36,673 nucleotides of DNA from Bacillota bacterium (lineage in GTDB: Bacteria > Bacillota > Limnochordia > Darwinibacteriales > Darwinibacteriaceae). A model generated the notes under the pieces. That model had not been told where the DNA came from and made no database searches. It saw only the letters and a program-made list of their open reading frames with translations. Shown one piece after another: positions 25,333-34,850 of the stretch. Within the stretch, counting starts at the first letter, position 1; each line of letters begins with the position of its first letter. A program made the position numbers and the translations under genes. The stretch covers positions 1-36,673 of the forward strand of contig DUQE01000123.1 of the NCBI GenBank assembly GCA_012837925.1. Direction: 5' to 3'.

Positions 25333-27021
25333 ATGTTTAAGTTTCAGATTTGTGTGGTCAAATCGCAAGAAGGTTTTCGGGTGGGCTTGTTACGTCATCC
25401 CCGGCACGGGACCGAGCTGCTGGTGGATGGGCAGAAGGGACTCATCGTTTGTGCGCCACTGGTTAGTTCCAAGGCCCATGAGATATTACGCCTTTGGGAA
25501 GGCAGAATGAGAGGTCGATGGCGACACGTATGGTGGTCTGTTCTGTCGAGAAAGCACCAACAATACCAACGCTCAAGCCTATGCGTGGCTGAAAGAGACC
25601 TGTCAGAAGACGAGGTTCTTATTCGTATAAAAGAGATGCTACAAGGACGAATCCTGTCGGAGCAGAGACTGGTAAGCGTCTTAAGGCAAGAAGGGTATTG
25701 GCCTAGCGATATTAGTCGCGCCTTGGATTTGGGCGTACACCGAGCCGAGTTGAATCAAGTCCCCGGGTTTACCACAGGTGCGTGGGGAAGCAAGATTTGC
25801 TCCCGATGCCAAAGTGAAGATGCCAAGACGGCTCCGTGTCTCGTCTGTGGTAACCAGGACTGTTTGCTTTGCATGGCCTGCAAAACCATGGGAGAGAACC
25901 GTTCGTGCAGCACGCTCTTAACTCTGGCTGTGCCAAATGGAAGGAGAAACGATGGAGGGGGAAGTGGAAGTGCTGAACTTAGGCTCGCGTACGAGCTTAC
26001 CACTTCGCAGCGAGACGCCAGTAACGAACTTCTCCGGTTTTGGGAACAGGAAGAGGGCAAAGCTTTGGTGTGGGCTGCTTGCGGAGCTGGGAAGACAGAA
26101 GTGACCTTCGCTCTCATTCAACGGGTTCTGCGTGAAGGAGGCGATGTTCTTTTCGCCATTCCTCGCCAAGATATTGTTCGGGAAATGACAGAGCGATTAC
26201 GATCCGCCTTTCCCGATGTGACGGTGGCTAGCCATTACGGTGGACAGCCATGGCTTGCGCCGGGCACCTTAGTTGTAGCTACAACGCACCAGGTACTCCA
26301 CTTTTATCAGCGATTTGACCTTGCTATTCTCGATGAGGTAGATGCCTTTCCCTACCAAGGTAACGAGATGTTGCAACTCGGACTCCTTCGAGCCCTCCTT
26401 CCCAAAGGGAAATTGGTGGAAATGACGGCTACACCCCATTCGCACCGTGACTATGATCGTGTAATCACGATTCCCGCACGGTATCATGGATTTGCCCTCC
26501 CGGAGCCAAGACTCTTGAAGCTAGAGCTACCTCACTGGAACAAGTTAGAGCCAGCCGATCTTTCTTCTTCCTTGATGGAAATGTTGCAGGATAATCGTCA
26601 TCCCTGGCTGGTCTTTGCTCCAACCATAGCCGCCTGTTCGCGGTTGCAGGAGACTTTGACCAAGGCGCTGGGAAAAACCATCGGAGTATGTCACTCAAAG
26701 GCCCCCGACCGTAGTGAAACCGTGCAGAGCTTCAAGGACGGGAAACTCGATATTGTAGTAACAACCTCTGTACTGGAGCGCGGGGTGAACTTTCCCGGCG
26801 TGGGTGTAATTGTCTTGTATGCAGATCACGCGGTTTTTCCGGTGAGCGCCCTTGTACAGATAGCTGGTAGAGTGGGAAGGACAGCTGAATCACCAAGCGG
26901 TACTGTGATCTTTGCTGGTTCACACATAACCCGACCCATGAAAAAGTCGCTAGAGTTGATTCGGAAGCTCAACCGCCAAGCTAGGGAAAGGGGACTTCTT
27001 TATAATGAGACAACTTGGTGA
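25333..27021 (+). CDS. comFA: ComFA-like competence DNA helicase
   Basis: Zn-finger CSRCQ..CLVCGNQDCLLCMAC, Walker A AACGAGKTEV, Walker B DLAILDEVDAFPY, MTATP, and QIAGRVGRT. AAGGAGG before ATG 25333; an in-frame GTG start at 25246 is possible but less likely. Confidence 0.92.
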   Translation: MFKFQICVVKSQEGFRVGLLRHPRHGTELLVDGQKGLIVCAPLVSSKAHEILRLWEGRMRGRWRHVWWSVLSRKHQQYQRSSLCVAERDLSEDEVLIRIKEMLQGRILSEQRLVSVLRQEGYWPSDISRALDLGVHRAELNQVPGFTTGAWGSKICSRCQSEDAKTAPCLVCGNQDCLLCMACKTMGENRSCSTLLTLAVPNGRRNDGGGSGSAELRLAYELTTSQRDASNELLRFWEQEEGKALVWAACGAGKTEVTFALIQRVLREGGDVLFAIPRQDIVREMTERLRSAFPDVTVASHYGGQPWLAPGTLVVATTHQVLHFYQRFDLAILDEVDAFPYQGNEMLQLGLLRALLPKGKLVEMTATPHSHRDYDRVITIPARYHGFALPEPRLLKLELPHWNKLEPADLSSSLMEMLQDNRHPWLVFAPTIAACSRLQETLTKALGKTIGVCHSKAPDRSETVQSFKDGKLDIVVTTSVLERGVNFPGVGVIVLYADHAVFPVSALVQIAGRVGRTAESPSGTVIFAGSHITRPMKKSLELIRKLNRQARERGLLYNETTW

Positions 27022-27691
27022 CTGGTGGCAGGCGCTAGGACACCTCCTCTTGCCTCCAGTATCCCCCTGTGGATTATGCGGGGAGCATCCGAGTCTACCC
27101 GTGGGGGCTTGCAGAGGATGTCTCGATTCCTTGGCGATTTCGTGGGAACGCAGAGAAGTGCAGGGCTGTTCGTATTTTTCCCTCTTTCCGTACCAGGGAT
27201 TTGGCCGTGACTTGATCCACAAGATGAAGTTTCAAAGCGGCTTTGAGATTGCAGAAACGTTGGGGTTCTTTCTGGGTCTCGCAGCTCGGGAAGAACCAGA
27301 ACTGGCCACGGTTGACCTTCTAGTTCCTGTACCTTTGGCCCAGGGTCGCTTAGAAAAACGCGGATTCAACCAAGCGGAGATCCTTGCCGATACTATAAGG
27401 GAAGTATGGAAACGACCTGTTTGTACGTACGTGATAAGGAAGCGTGAGACGCACAGTCAGAGTGGACTTTCGTCTCGAGCTCGGAGACACAACGTCCGAG
27501 GAGCGTTTGCCATGCTGCCCGGTTGTGATTTTCGGGACAAGCACTGTCTGATTGTTGATGATGTCATCACATCAGGGAGTACGTTTTCCTCCTTAGCTAA
27601 GCTTATTCAGGACTATGGAGGAAAGCCTATGGGAGTCTTTGTAGCGCGTACAGAAATAGTAAGGAGTGACCAAGATGCTCAGGAACTGTGA
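27005..27691 (+). CDS. comFC: ComFC-like phosphoribosyltransferase-family protein
   Basis: N-terminal Cys motif CGLCGEHPSLPVGACRGC, VPVPLAQGRLEKRGFNQAEILAD, and PRPP motif CLIVDDVITSGST. Confidence 0.92.
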   Translation: MRQLGDWWQALGHLLLPPVSPCGLCGEHPSLPVGACRGCLDSLAISWERREVQGCSYFSLFPYQGFGRDLIHKMKFQSGFEIAETLGFFLGLAAREEPELATVDLLVPVPLAQGRLEKRGFNQAEILADTIREVWKRPVCTYVIRKRETHSQSGLSSRARRHNVRGAFAMLPGCDFRDKHCLIVDDVITSGSTFSSLAKLIQDYGGKPMGVFVARTEIVRSDQDAQEL

Positions 27692-28073
27692 AGAGTGTAA
27701 CCGTGTTTTTTCCCATCCTAGTCGAGGTTTGTGCCCGGAGTGTTACGAAAAAGCCCAAAAGGATTTTGATGCTGTAAGGAATTATCTTAAGGAAAACCCT
27801 GGGGCGACAGTTGTAGAAGTGGCACGCGAAACCGAGGTGGACGTTGATTTGATATATGAGTATATTCAGGAAGGCCGTCTGGACGTTGTTCCCAGAGATG
27901 CCAGTCTACAGTGTACGATCTGTGGTGCTTCGATTACCATTGGACGGGTCTGTGCCAGATGTCGCAACGACTTGCGAAACACGATGTCCCAAAAAGCTCA
28001 GGCACCTAAACTAAAGTCCAGGCAAGACGCTAAAGTCTATATGATCGAGCATCTTAAGAGCCGTAACGATTAA
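27675..28073 (+). CDS. Flagellar operon protein of the YvyF/TIGR03826 type
   Basis: MLRNCEECNRVFSHPSRGLCPECYEKAQKDFDAVRNYLKENPGATVVEVARETEVDVDLIYEYIQEGRL; AAGGAG 8 nt before ATG 27675. Confidence 0.85.
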   Translation: MLRNCEECNRVFSHPSRGLCPECYEKAQKDFDAVRNYLKENPGATVVEVARETEVDVDLIYEYIQEGRLDVVPRDASLQCTICGASITIGRVCARCRNDLRNTMSQKAQAPKLKSRQDAKVYMIEHLKSRND

Positions 28074-28098
28074 AGCTTTCTGGTTATGGTGCCGACAA
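28071..28098 (+). promoter_or_regulatory. Sigma-28 (SigD/FliA)-type promoter upstream of flgM
   Basis: TAAAGCTT - 12 nt - GCCGACAA, one mismatch in each element relative to TAAAGTTT / GCCGATAA (consensus spacer 11). Confidence 0.75.
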
Positions 28099-28127
28099 TT
28101 AAAGTAAGGGAGAAAGGGGTTTTAACG

Positions 28128-28412
28128 ATGATTATTTCTAATAAGGCAGCTGTGCAACGCGTGGCCCAGGTCTATAATGAGCAACGCCAGGCAAATCGAG
28201 TGCGAAAGCAAGCTGGAAACCCTTCTTATAACGATGAAGTAACTTTGTCGGCGGAAGGCAAAGAAATGCAGGCTCTGTTGCAGAAGCTTCAGAACGCTCC
28301 TGACATTCGGCCTCGAGCAGAAGAGATCAAGGTAGCTGTGCAAGATGGCACCTACCACGTATCTGCACGGCAGATTGCCCAGGGGATTATCAACGCGCAG
28401 AATCGGAGTTAA
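28128..28412 (+). CDS. flgM: Negative regulator of flagellin synthesis (anti-sigma-28 factor)
   Basis: MIISNKAAVQRVAQVYNEQ... DEVTLSAEGKEMQALLQKL ... RAEEIKVAVQDGTYHVSARQIAQGII. True start at ATG 28128. Confidence 0.92.
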   Translation: MIISNKAAVQRVAQVYNEQRQANRVRKQAGNPSYNDEVTLSAEGKEMQALLQKLQNAPDIRPRAEEIKVAVQDGTYHVSARQIAQGIINAQNRS

Positions 28413-28417
28413 GTGTC

Positions 28418-28876
28418 ATGACTTTGTGGGATGACTTCATAGCCGTTGTGGAGACCGAAAACCGATTGCTGCAAGAGTTGATCGCAATAGGGACTGCCAA
28501 ACAACAACACATCAACGATGCCCAGGAAATCTCACGTTTGGCTGGCGAAGAGCAGAAGTGCTTGACCCGCTTAGAGGAAGTAGATAAAGAAAGAGCGGAG
28601 CTCTATGATGTGCTGGCTGCTGGCAAGAAACTTGAGGACTGGTTGGCTTCCCTCGATACCGAGCAACAAGAGGCCGCCGCTCCTTTACTTCTTGATCTGG
28701 CTGAGAGTTTGGGGAGACTTCAGTCTCTCAATGATCTCAACCAGGAGCTCCTCAGCCAATCCTTGAGTTATGTGCAGTTTTCCTTGAACCTGCTGATGGG
28801 TGATGATACTTCGCCCACGTATGCCCGACCAGGGGGAAATACGGCGGGCAAATCAATTTTCGACCGAAAGGTGTAG
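28418..28876 (+). CDS. flgN: FlgN family flagellar chaperone
   Basis: Helical protein between flgM and flgK, with typical LLQELIAIGTAKQQHI and EEQKCLTRLEEVDKERAEL segments. Confidence 0.82.
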   Translation: MTLWDDFIAVVETENRLLQELIAIGTAKQQHINDAQEISRLAGEEQKCLTRLEEVDKERAELYDVLAAGKKLEDWLASLDTEQQEAAAPLLLDLAESLGRLQSLNDLNQELLSQSLSYVQFSLNLLMGDDTSPTYARPGGNTAGKSIFDRKV

Positions 28877-28882
28877 TTCATT

Positions 28883-30373
28883 ATGAGTATGAGGACGACC
28901 TTTAGCGGGCTTTCCATTGCACTACGTGCTTTGCAGGCCCAGCAAGTCTCATTAGACATAACAGGACATAATGTTGCCAACGCCAACAATCCGAACTATT
29001 CGCGGCAGACGGCGCTTCACTCGGCTACCAAGCCATACCCTGCACCTATGATGGGTTATACACCTTCATCGGGTCAACTTGGTACGGGTGTCGAGATAAG
29101 CCAGATTAATCGAATGCGTGATAGTTTTGTTGATTTGCGTTTGCGCCAACAACTGCACAGCAAGAATTACTGGTCTACCATGGAAGAAGGCCTCAGGCAA
29201 GTGGAACTTTTCTTTAATGAGCCTACCGACAATGGTATCCATTATGCTCTGGATCAGTTTTGGGATTCTTTGCAGGATTTGAGTCGTGAACCGGATTTTG
29301 CCGCGGTGCGCGAAGTTGTTGTGCAACGGGCGCAGGTCTTGGTAGAATCCATCACTGGCACAAGGACACACTTGCAGAGCCTGAGGGAGAATATCAATGG
29401 AAATATACCGCTCAAGATTAGTGAGGTTAACTCTCTAGCAAAGAGGATAGCTGATCTCAACGTCGAGATCGGAAAGATTTCTGCGACAGGCAGCCTTCCT
29501 AACGACCTATTGGATGCCCGAGACGGTTTGATTGAAGAGTTAAGTCACCTGGTGGATATCGAAGTAATCCAGGACCATGCTCATATGGTGGGAGTAACCA
29601 TCGGAGGAGCCAGCCTGGTACACCGGGGAACCTCTTATGGCCTGGTCACATCTGGTCAGACAGTAGAGGGAGAGAACTACAAGCGTAACGAGATCCTGTG
29701 GGCGACCACGGGCAATAAAGTGGAGATCTCCTCTGGTGAGATTGCTGGCCTTATAAGGCTGAGAGATCACGAGATTCAGGACTCCATCAATGCTTTGGAT
29801 GAATGGACTAGAAATTTCGCACGTGAGTTCAATGATATTCATGCCGGAGGTTATGATTTATACGGGCAACCCGATCCAGTTGAAGTAGATCCTGTTGAGG
29901 TACCATTCTTCACTTTTGAAGGAGACGACCCAGCGACACCTTTTGCTGCCTTGAACATTCGTGTGAACCAAGACATAGCCGAAGATGTAGGAAAGATTCG
30001 TGCCAGTACGATACCGTATGCTGAAGGAAATGGAGAGAACGCCATTGCTCTTGCCAGTCTTCGTTTCAAGCCAGTTATCCCTGTGGCTGCTGCCGGAGGA
30101 GATACATTGATCACTATCGGTGATGCCTTTAACTCAATCATTTCGAAACTAGGTGTAGATAGCCAAAAGGCGGGCCGGATGAACGAAAACGACACGAACC
30201 TAGAGCTTCACTTGCGGAATCTCAAGGACTCCATCTCGGGAGTGAGCCTTGATGAAGAAATGGCGAACATGATTCGTTTTCAACATGCCTATAGTGCGGC
30301 CGCTCGGGTGATGACGACAATGGATGAGGCTTTAGATACAATAATCAACCGCTTAGGCATTGTAGGACGATAG
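28883..30373 (+). CDS. flgK: Flagellar hook-associated protein 1
   Basis: FSGLSIALRALQAQQVSLDITGHNVANANNPNYSRQT and C-terminal SGVSLDEEMANMIRFQHAYSAAARVMTTMDEALDTIIN. Confidence 0.96.
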   Translation: MSMRTTFSGLSIALRALQAQQVSLDITGHNVANANNPNYSRQTALHSATKPYPAPMMGYTPSSGQLGTGVEISQINRMRDSFVDLRLRQQLHSKNYWSTMEEGLRQVELFFNEPTDNGIHYALDQFWDSLQDLSREPDFAAVREVVVQRAQVLVESITGTRTHLQSLRENINGNIPLKISEVNSLAKRIADLNVEIGKISATGSLPNDLLDARDGLIEELSHLVDIEVIQDHAHMVGVTIGGASLVHRGTSYGLVTSGQTVEGENYKRNEILWATTGNKVEISSGEIAGLIRLRDHEIQDSINALDEWTRNFAREFNDIHAGGYDLYGQPDPVEVDPVEVPFFTFEGDDPATPFAALNIRVNQDIAEDVGKIRASTIPYAEGNGENAIALASLRFKPVIPVAAAGGDTLITIGDAFNSIISKLGVDSQKAGRMNENDTNLELHLRNLKDSISGVSLDEEMANMIRFQHAYSAAARVMTTMDEALDTIINRLGIVGR

Positions 30374-30379
30374 GAGGGA

Positions 30380-31321
30380 TTGACTGTGCGAATTACCAAT
30401 AGGGTTATGAACAATAATCTACTGTTGAACCTAAATCGCGGGCTAACGCGCCTAGATCGCATCAACAATCAGCTAGGCTCGAAAAAGCAGATCAACGTGC
30501 CCTCTGACGATCCTGTCAAGGCCGGAATCATTCTGCGTACCAGCACTTCGATTCGCGAGGCGGATCAGTACATCCGCAACATCGGTTCTGCTGAATCTTG
30601 GCTTGACGCAGCAGACATTGTAATGAAGGACGTTATCTCCGTAATTCATCGAGCGAAAGAACTAGGCCTATACGGGGCGTCTTCTCATTTGGACGAAACC
30701 GCCAGGAAAGCTTTGGCTGACGAGATTGGGCAGCTCCATGACAATGTGCTTCAACTAGCCAACACTACCCATGGAGGACGGTATATATTTGCAGGTCAGT
30801 ATACTCAACACAAACCGTTTGAAAAGGGAGATCCTTCTGAATCGGGCCTTCCCGACATCGAGTTTCTTTCTAACATGAAAGATGCTGAAGAGGCCCCAAT
30901 TACGGTTAACCCAAACGCCATGTCTCTTAATTTCGAAATCGGCGTTGGTGTAAAGATGTCAGTTAATATGAGAGGGCAGGAGCTGTTTAAACCCATTTTT
31001 GGGGCTCTGCAACAGCTCTACGTTGAGCTCTCCGCTCCAAGTCCCAACCCTAGCTCAACAGTCCTTAGTGAACTAGATGACGCTTTAGACAATGTTCTGC
31101 AACAAGTGTCAGAACTCGGTGGAAAGCAAAATAGGGTGGGGCTGGCCAAGGAGCGTATGCTCGATCTACAGCTCAACCTGACGCAGATTCTCTCGGAAGA
31201 GCAGGACTTGGACTACGCTGAGGCCATTATGGAACTCAAGATGGAGGAGTTTGCCTATCGGACAGCCTTATCGGTTGGCGCACGAATTATCCAGCCTTCG
31301 TTGGTAGACTTCTTGCGCTAA
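30380..31321 (+). CDS. flgL: Flagellar hook-associated protein 3
   Basis: VRITNRVMNNNLLLNLNRGLTRLDRINNQLGSKKQINVPSDDPVKAG, NTTHGGRYIFAGQYT, and a flagellin-like C-terminus. Confidence 0.94.
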   Translation: MTVRITNRVMNNNLLLNLNRGLTRLDRINNQLGSKKQINVPSDDPVKAGIILRTSTSIREADQYIRNIGSAESWLDAADIVMKDVISVIHRAKELGLYGASSHLDETARKALADEIGQLHDNVLQLANTTHGGRYIFAGQYTQHKPFEKGDPSESGLPDIEFLSNMKDAEEAPITVNPNAMSLNFEIGVGVKMSVNMRGQELFKPIFGALQQLYVELSAPSPNPSSTVLSELDDALDNVLQQVSELGGKQNRVGLAKERMLDLQLNLTQILSEEQDLDYAEAIMELKMEEFAYRTALSVGARIIQPSLVDFLR

Positions 31322-31335
31322 GGTAGGGAAGAAAA

Positions 31336-31824
31336 ATGCTACAAATTACCTCAACCTACTCAACCATGGATCTGGAGATTTATTGGCCTCGTGCTGACAT
31401 AGAGCAAAGAGTCTCCCAGGTCCAGATCCGAACGATTGGTCCCGAAATGCAGATTGACCAATTGCAGAGTCGTAACGAGCTAGGGATTGGAGGCTTTGGC
31501 TACTACAGTCGTCAAGTGCGGGACAGTGCGTATCAAAAGACCATTGAAGCCATTGGTAAGATGGCTGCCGCTGGTGACGAAGTGGTGCAGAGAGCTGGTC
31601 ATTTCAGGGAAGAGATGATTCTGGCCGAACAAGCGAGAAGAGCCATGTTGGAGGAAGTTCCCGAGCTCAACATCCGTGCTGCACCAGCAACTAGACCGAA
31701 GATCAGCTTTAATTATAAACAGGAGATTAGCTGGAACCAGGGAGGGGTCAATATTAGGCACCGTATTCGTCCGCCAGAGATTTCCTGGACTCTAGGTGGA
31801 GTCGAGGTGGACGTCCGTGTGTAA
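31336..31824 (+). CDS. DUF6470/YviE-like flagellar-locus protein
   Basis: Located between flgL and fliW; LQITSTYSTMDLEIYWPRADIEQRVSQVQIRT with a C-terminal ISWNQGGVNIRHRIRPPEISWTLGGVEVDVRV pattern. Confidence 0.72.
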   Translation: MLQITSTYSTMDLEIYWPRADIEQRVSQVQIRTIGPEMQIDQLQSRNELGIGGFGYYSRQVRDSAYQKTIEAIGKMAAAGDEVVQRAGHFREEMILAEQARRAMLEEVPELNIRAAPATRPKISFNYKQEISWNQGGVNIRHRIRPPEISWTLGGVEVDVRV

Positions 31825-31826
31825 AG

Positions 31827-32336
31827 ATGGGGTGGGAATTAGTGGAATTACAGACAAGGTTAGGTACTTTAGAGGTGGATGAGGAAAAGATAATTCACTT
31901 TCCCGTGGGAATCCTAGGTTTTTCGGAGTATCATCGTTATGTAGTTGTGGAGCAAGAGGACAGTGCCTTTAGTTTTCTCCAATCGATGGATGATCCAGAA
32001 CTGAGTTTTGTCATCATCATGCCTGAGTTAGTCCGCAGTGACTACTCGGTACAGCTCAACGAAGAAGAGATCGAGCTCTTGCAGATAGAGTCTCCCGAGG
32101 ACTGTAAGGTCTATGGCATCGTGACGATTCCGGAAAATGTAGCGGACATGACAGTGAACCTGCAAGCACCTGTCGTGATTAACGCGAAAACCCTCTTAGG
32201 AGCGCAATTCATCATACCGGGTGATAGATATCATACGAAGCATAATGTAATTGCGGAAATGCATAAGAACGCATACGAAATGCAGAAGCAAAGTAAAGCT
32301 CAAGAGGGCAAGGAGAAGATGCAAGAATCAGTCTAA
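31827..32336 (+). CDS. fliW: Flagellar assembly factor FliW
   Basis: LQTRLGTLEVDEEKIIHFPVGILGFSEYHRYVVVEQEDSAFSFLQSMDDPELSFVII. Confidence 0.95.
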   Translation: MGWELVELQTRLGTLEVDEEKIIHFPVGILGFSEYHRYVVVEQEDSAFSFLQSMDDPELSFVIIMPELVRSDYSVQLNEEEIELLQIESPEDCKVYGIVTIPENVADMTVNLQAPVVINAKTLLGAQFIIPGDRYHTKHNVIAEMHKNAYEMQKQSKAQEGKEKMQESV

Positions 32337-32380
32337 TTCCTGACTAGTTCGGGAAGAATAGAGTCCAGGGAGGGACCTAC

Positions 32381-32626
32381 ATGCTGGTACTGACACGCAA
32401 AGTGGATCAGAGTATTATGATTGGCGATAATATACGCATCGTAGTGGTGGATGTTAGGGGCGATCAAGTCAAGATCGGGATCGATGCTCCACGGGATGTT
32501 ATGGTACATCGCCACGAAGTCTATGAGGATATTCAGGCTGAAAACCAAAGAGCCGCATTAAAACGACAGATTGATCTGGGAGTCTTGGAACGGACGCTCA
32601 GAGAATCGAAACCCCAAAAAGGTTAG
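32381..32626 (+). CDS. csrA: Carbon storage regulator / translational repressor
   Basis: [55 protein letters not shown]. Confidence 0.97.
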   Translation: MLVLTRKVDQSIMIGDNIRIVVVDVRGDQVKIGIDAPRDVMVHRHEVYEDIQAENQRAALKRQIDLGVLERTLRESKPQKG

Positions 32627-32637
32627 GAGTGAGGAAT

Positions 32638-33036
32638 ATGAGTCTCAGGGTGCAGTCGGCACCAACGCTAGACCTAACTAGGTCAGATGCTACAAACCAA
32701 ACGTATGCAAGTTCCACGAGCGTGCAGAGGGTTCCGAAAGTTGGGCAAGAGAAGAATGTGGAGAAATTGTGGGTAGACGAGGCGGCGAGAGAAGACCTCA
32801 AGGAAGTATCGGATAAGGCCGAGGTTGAATCCGCGGTAGAGAGCATTAACGATGCGATTGAGCACATTAACCGCGCCTTGAGATTTTCTATTCATGAAGA
32901 CACTCAGCGGATCATGGTGAAAGTCATTAACATCGATACAGATGAAGTAATTAAGGAGCTTCCTCCAGAGGATGTATTAGATACGGTGGCTCGTATTCGA
33001 GAGATGATAGGTCTTCTCATTGATGAACGGGCATAG
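32638..33036 (+). CDS. flaG: FlaG family flagellar protein
   Basis: C-terminal NRALRFSIHEDTQRIMVKVINIDTDEVIKELPPEDVLDTVARIREMIGLLIDERA; ATG 32638. Confidence 0.93.
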   Translation: MSLRVQSAPTLDLTRSDATNQTYASSTSVQRVPKVGQEKNVEKLWVDEAAREDLKEVSDKAEVESAVESINDAIEHINRALRFSIHEDTQRIMVKVINIDTDEVIKELPPEDVLDTVARIREMIGLLIDERA

Positions 33037-33050
33037 GGGGGTATTTTTCG

Positions 33051-33422
33051 GTGAGTGTACAAGCTTATCAAGTATACAGACAGACACAGGTTGCCACAGC
33101 ATCGCAGGGTGAATTACTGATGATGTTGTTTGATGGAGCAATTCGTTTTGCTCGGCAGTCGAAGGATCACATGGGTACTGGCAACCTCGAAGAAGCAAGT
33201 GCTAAGCTAATTCGTACCCAGGATATCATCAACGAACTGATTCTCTCTCTAGATCTCAGCGTTGGTGCAATTGCAGAAAATCTACAACAACTATACGTAT
33301 ATATTCATGACCTCTTAGTCCAGGCCAATGTCAAGAAAGACCCTGCCATTGTTGACAGTGCGTTAGACATGTTAGTCGAGTTAAGAGATACTTGGGAGCA
33401 GGTGGTGGGTCAAGTCAAATGA
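33051..33422 (+). CDS. fliS: Flagellar export chaperone FliS
   Basis: AYQVYRQTQVATASQGELLMMLFDGAIRFARQSKDHMGTGNLEEASAKLIRTQDIINELILSLD. Confidence 0.95.
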   Translation: MSVQAYQVYRQTQVATASQGELLMMLFDGAIRFARQSKDHMGTGNLEEASAKLIRTQDIINELILSLDLSVGAIAENLQQLYVYIHDLLVQANVKKDPAIVDSALDMLVELRDTWEQVVGQVK

Positions 33423-33880
33423 GAGAGATAAGGGACAAACTCTGTGAACTTACCAAGGCCTATGATGAACAGCTTCTGTTGTATAGGCAGATTCAAGAGG
33501 TAGGTTCCGGAGAGCAGGAGTTGATCCGTGATGGTCACCTTGATCGACTCTTAGAAGTTCTAAGGAAAAAGGAAGCTCTCCTGACACAGGCTGGTGAGTT
33601 TGAACAGCGCATTCAGTCGCTGCAAAACCAACTTGTGGTTCATTTTGACTTGTCCACTTTTTCGTTGCCCCAGTTGAGGCTTGTTGCTCCGGTGTATTAT
33701 CAAGAAGAACTTGAGACGCTTGAAGCCGCAGTTTCTAAGTTGCTTCCTGTGTTGGAGGCCCTCGAAAACCAGGAGCGGGACAATGAGGCCTGTTTGAACA
33801 AGTATTTGGTGGCCAGCCAAGGACCCAAGACAAAAAGGGCCCAGATTGGGCTGGCAGGAAGGGCTTACGGTAAGCGGTAG
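33419..33880 (+). CDS. FliT/FlgN-like putative flagellar chaperone
   Basis: ATGA overlap with fliS; all-helical MREIRDKLCELTKAYDEQLLLYRQIQEVGSGEQELI...LLEVLRKKEALLTQAGEFEQRI. Confidence 0.6.
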   Translation: MREIRDKLCELTKAYDEQLLLYRQIQEVGSGEQELIRDGHLDRLLEVLRKKEALLTQAGEFEQRIQSLQNQLVVHFDLSTFSLPQLRLVAPVYYQEELETLEAAVSKLLPVLEALENQERDNEACLNKYLVASQGPKTKRAQIGLAGRAYGKR

Positions 33881-33904
33881 ACATGGGCTTGTCTTTTTCC
33901 AAAC

Positions 33905-33934
33905 CTTGACAATAGCCTGTGTATTATGCTAAAG
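33905..33934 (+). promoter_or_regulatory. Sigma-A-like promoter upstream of the cold-shock gene
   Basis: TTGACA - 18 nt - TAAAGT. Confidence 0.55.
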
Positions 33935-33989
33935 TTAAGTTACCGGAAAGTTGAGACCGGAGTTTCAAGCTTAGGAGGAATGTTTACTA

Positions 33990-34190
33990 ATGTTAGGTAA
34001 GGTAAAGTGGTTCAATGCTGAAAAGGGCTACGGATTTATTGAACGTGATGACGGCGAAGGAGATGTGTTCGTACACTTTTCGGCAATCCAACAAGAGGGC
34101 TTCAAATCTCTCCAAGAAGGCGAAAGTGTTGAGTTCGAGATTGTCTCTGGAGACAGAGGTCCACAAGCTTCGAATGTGGTGAAAATCTGA
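33990..34190 (+). CDS. Cold-shock protein (CspA family)
   Basis: [51 protein letters not shown] with RNP1/RNP2 motifs. Confidence 0.97.
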   Translation: MLGKVKWFNAEKGYGFIERDDGEGDVFVHFSAIQQEGFKSLQEGESVEFEIVSGDRGPQASNVVKI

Positions 34191-34198
34191 CGAGATGA

Positions 34199-34228
34199 GG
34201 ACTGAGTGCAAACTCAGTCCATTTTTTT
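34199..34228 (+). terminator. Intrinsic terminator of the cold-shock gene
   Basis: GGACTGAGTGCAAACTCAGTCC followed by ATTTTTTT. Confidence 0.92.
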
Positions 34229-34303
34229 CTAGCCGGGAGGATTTTCGATCACCGATGGGAAATATTAGGTATACAAGGCTTATCATTGAAGGAGTGATTA
34301 GGT

Positions 34304-34849
34304 ATGGCCACAATCAGAATCAATATTTCAGGGAAGAACTTGGAGATAACGGAAGCTTTACGAGGCTATGTAGACAAGAAAGTTGCCAAGCTCGAAAAGT
34401 ACCTCAATGATAATCAAACATTTTCGGCTGAAGTGATGCTTAGAACAGAACGTGGCATCCATATTGCTGAGGTCACGATGAACCTATCGGGGATCATTCT
34501 TCGTGGCGAAGGTAAGACGGGAGATATGTATACATCTATCGACGCAGCGGTTGATCGCATTGAGCGTCAGTTTAACAAGTACAAGAGCAAACTTGGCCGT
34601 AGAGTCCATGGACCCAAGCTCGGCGAAATGCCCGCATCGGTACAGGGAGACGGAGTCGACGGTCCAGAACCACGCATTGTTAGAACGAAACGCTTTGCCT
34701 TAAAACCCATGGATGTAGAAGAAGCACTGATGCAGATGGAGCTTCTAGGTCACGATTTCTTCGTTTTTAGAGATGCAGACACGGGAGACGTCAGTGTAGT
34801 GTACAAGCGTCGTGACGGCAATTATGGTTTGATCGAGTCGCAGTTCTAA
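34304..34849 (+). CDS. hpf: Long-form ribosome hibernation promoting factor
   Basis: RINISGKNLEITEALRGYVDKKVAKLEKYLND and C-terminal IVRTKRFALKPMDVEEALMQMELLGHDFFVFRDADTGDVSVVYKRRDGNYGLIE. Confidence 0.95.
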   Translation: MATIRINISGKNLEITEALRGYVDKKVAKLEKYLNDNQTFSAEVMLRTERGIHIAEVTMNLSGIILRGEGKTGDMYTSIDAAVDRIERQFNKYKSKLGRRVHGPKLGEMPASVQGDGVDGPEPRIVRTKRFALKPMDVEEALMQMELLGHDFFVFRDADTGDVSVVYKRRDGNYGLIESQF

Positions 34850-34850
34850 C

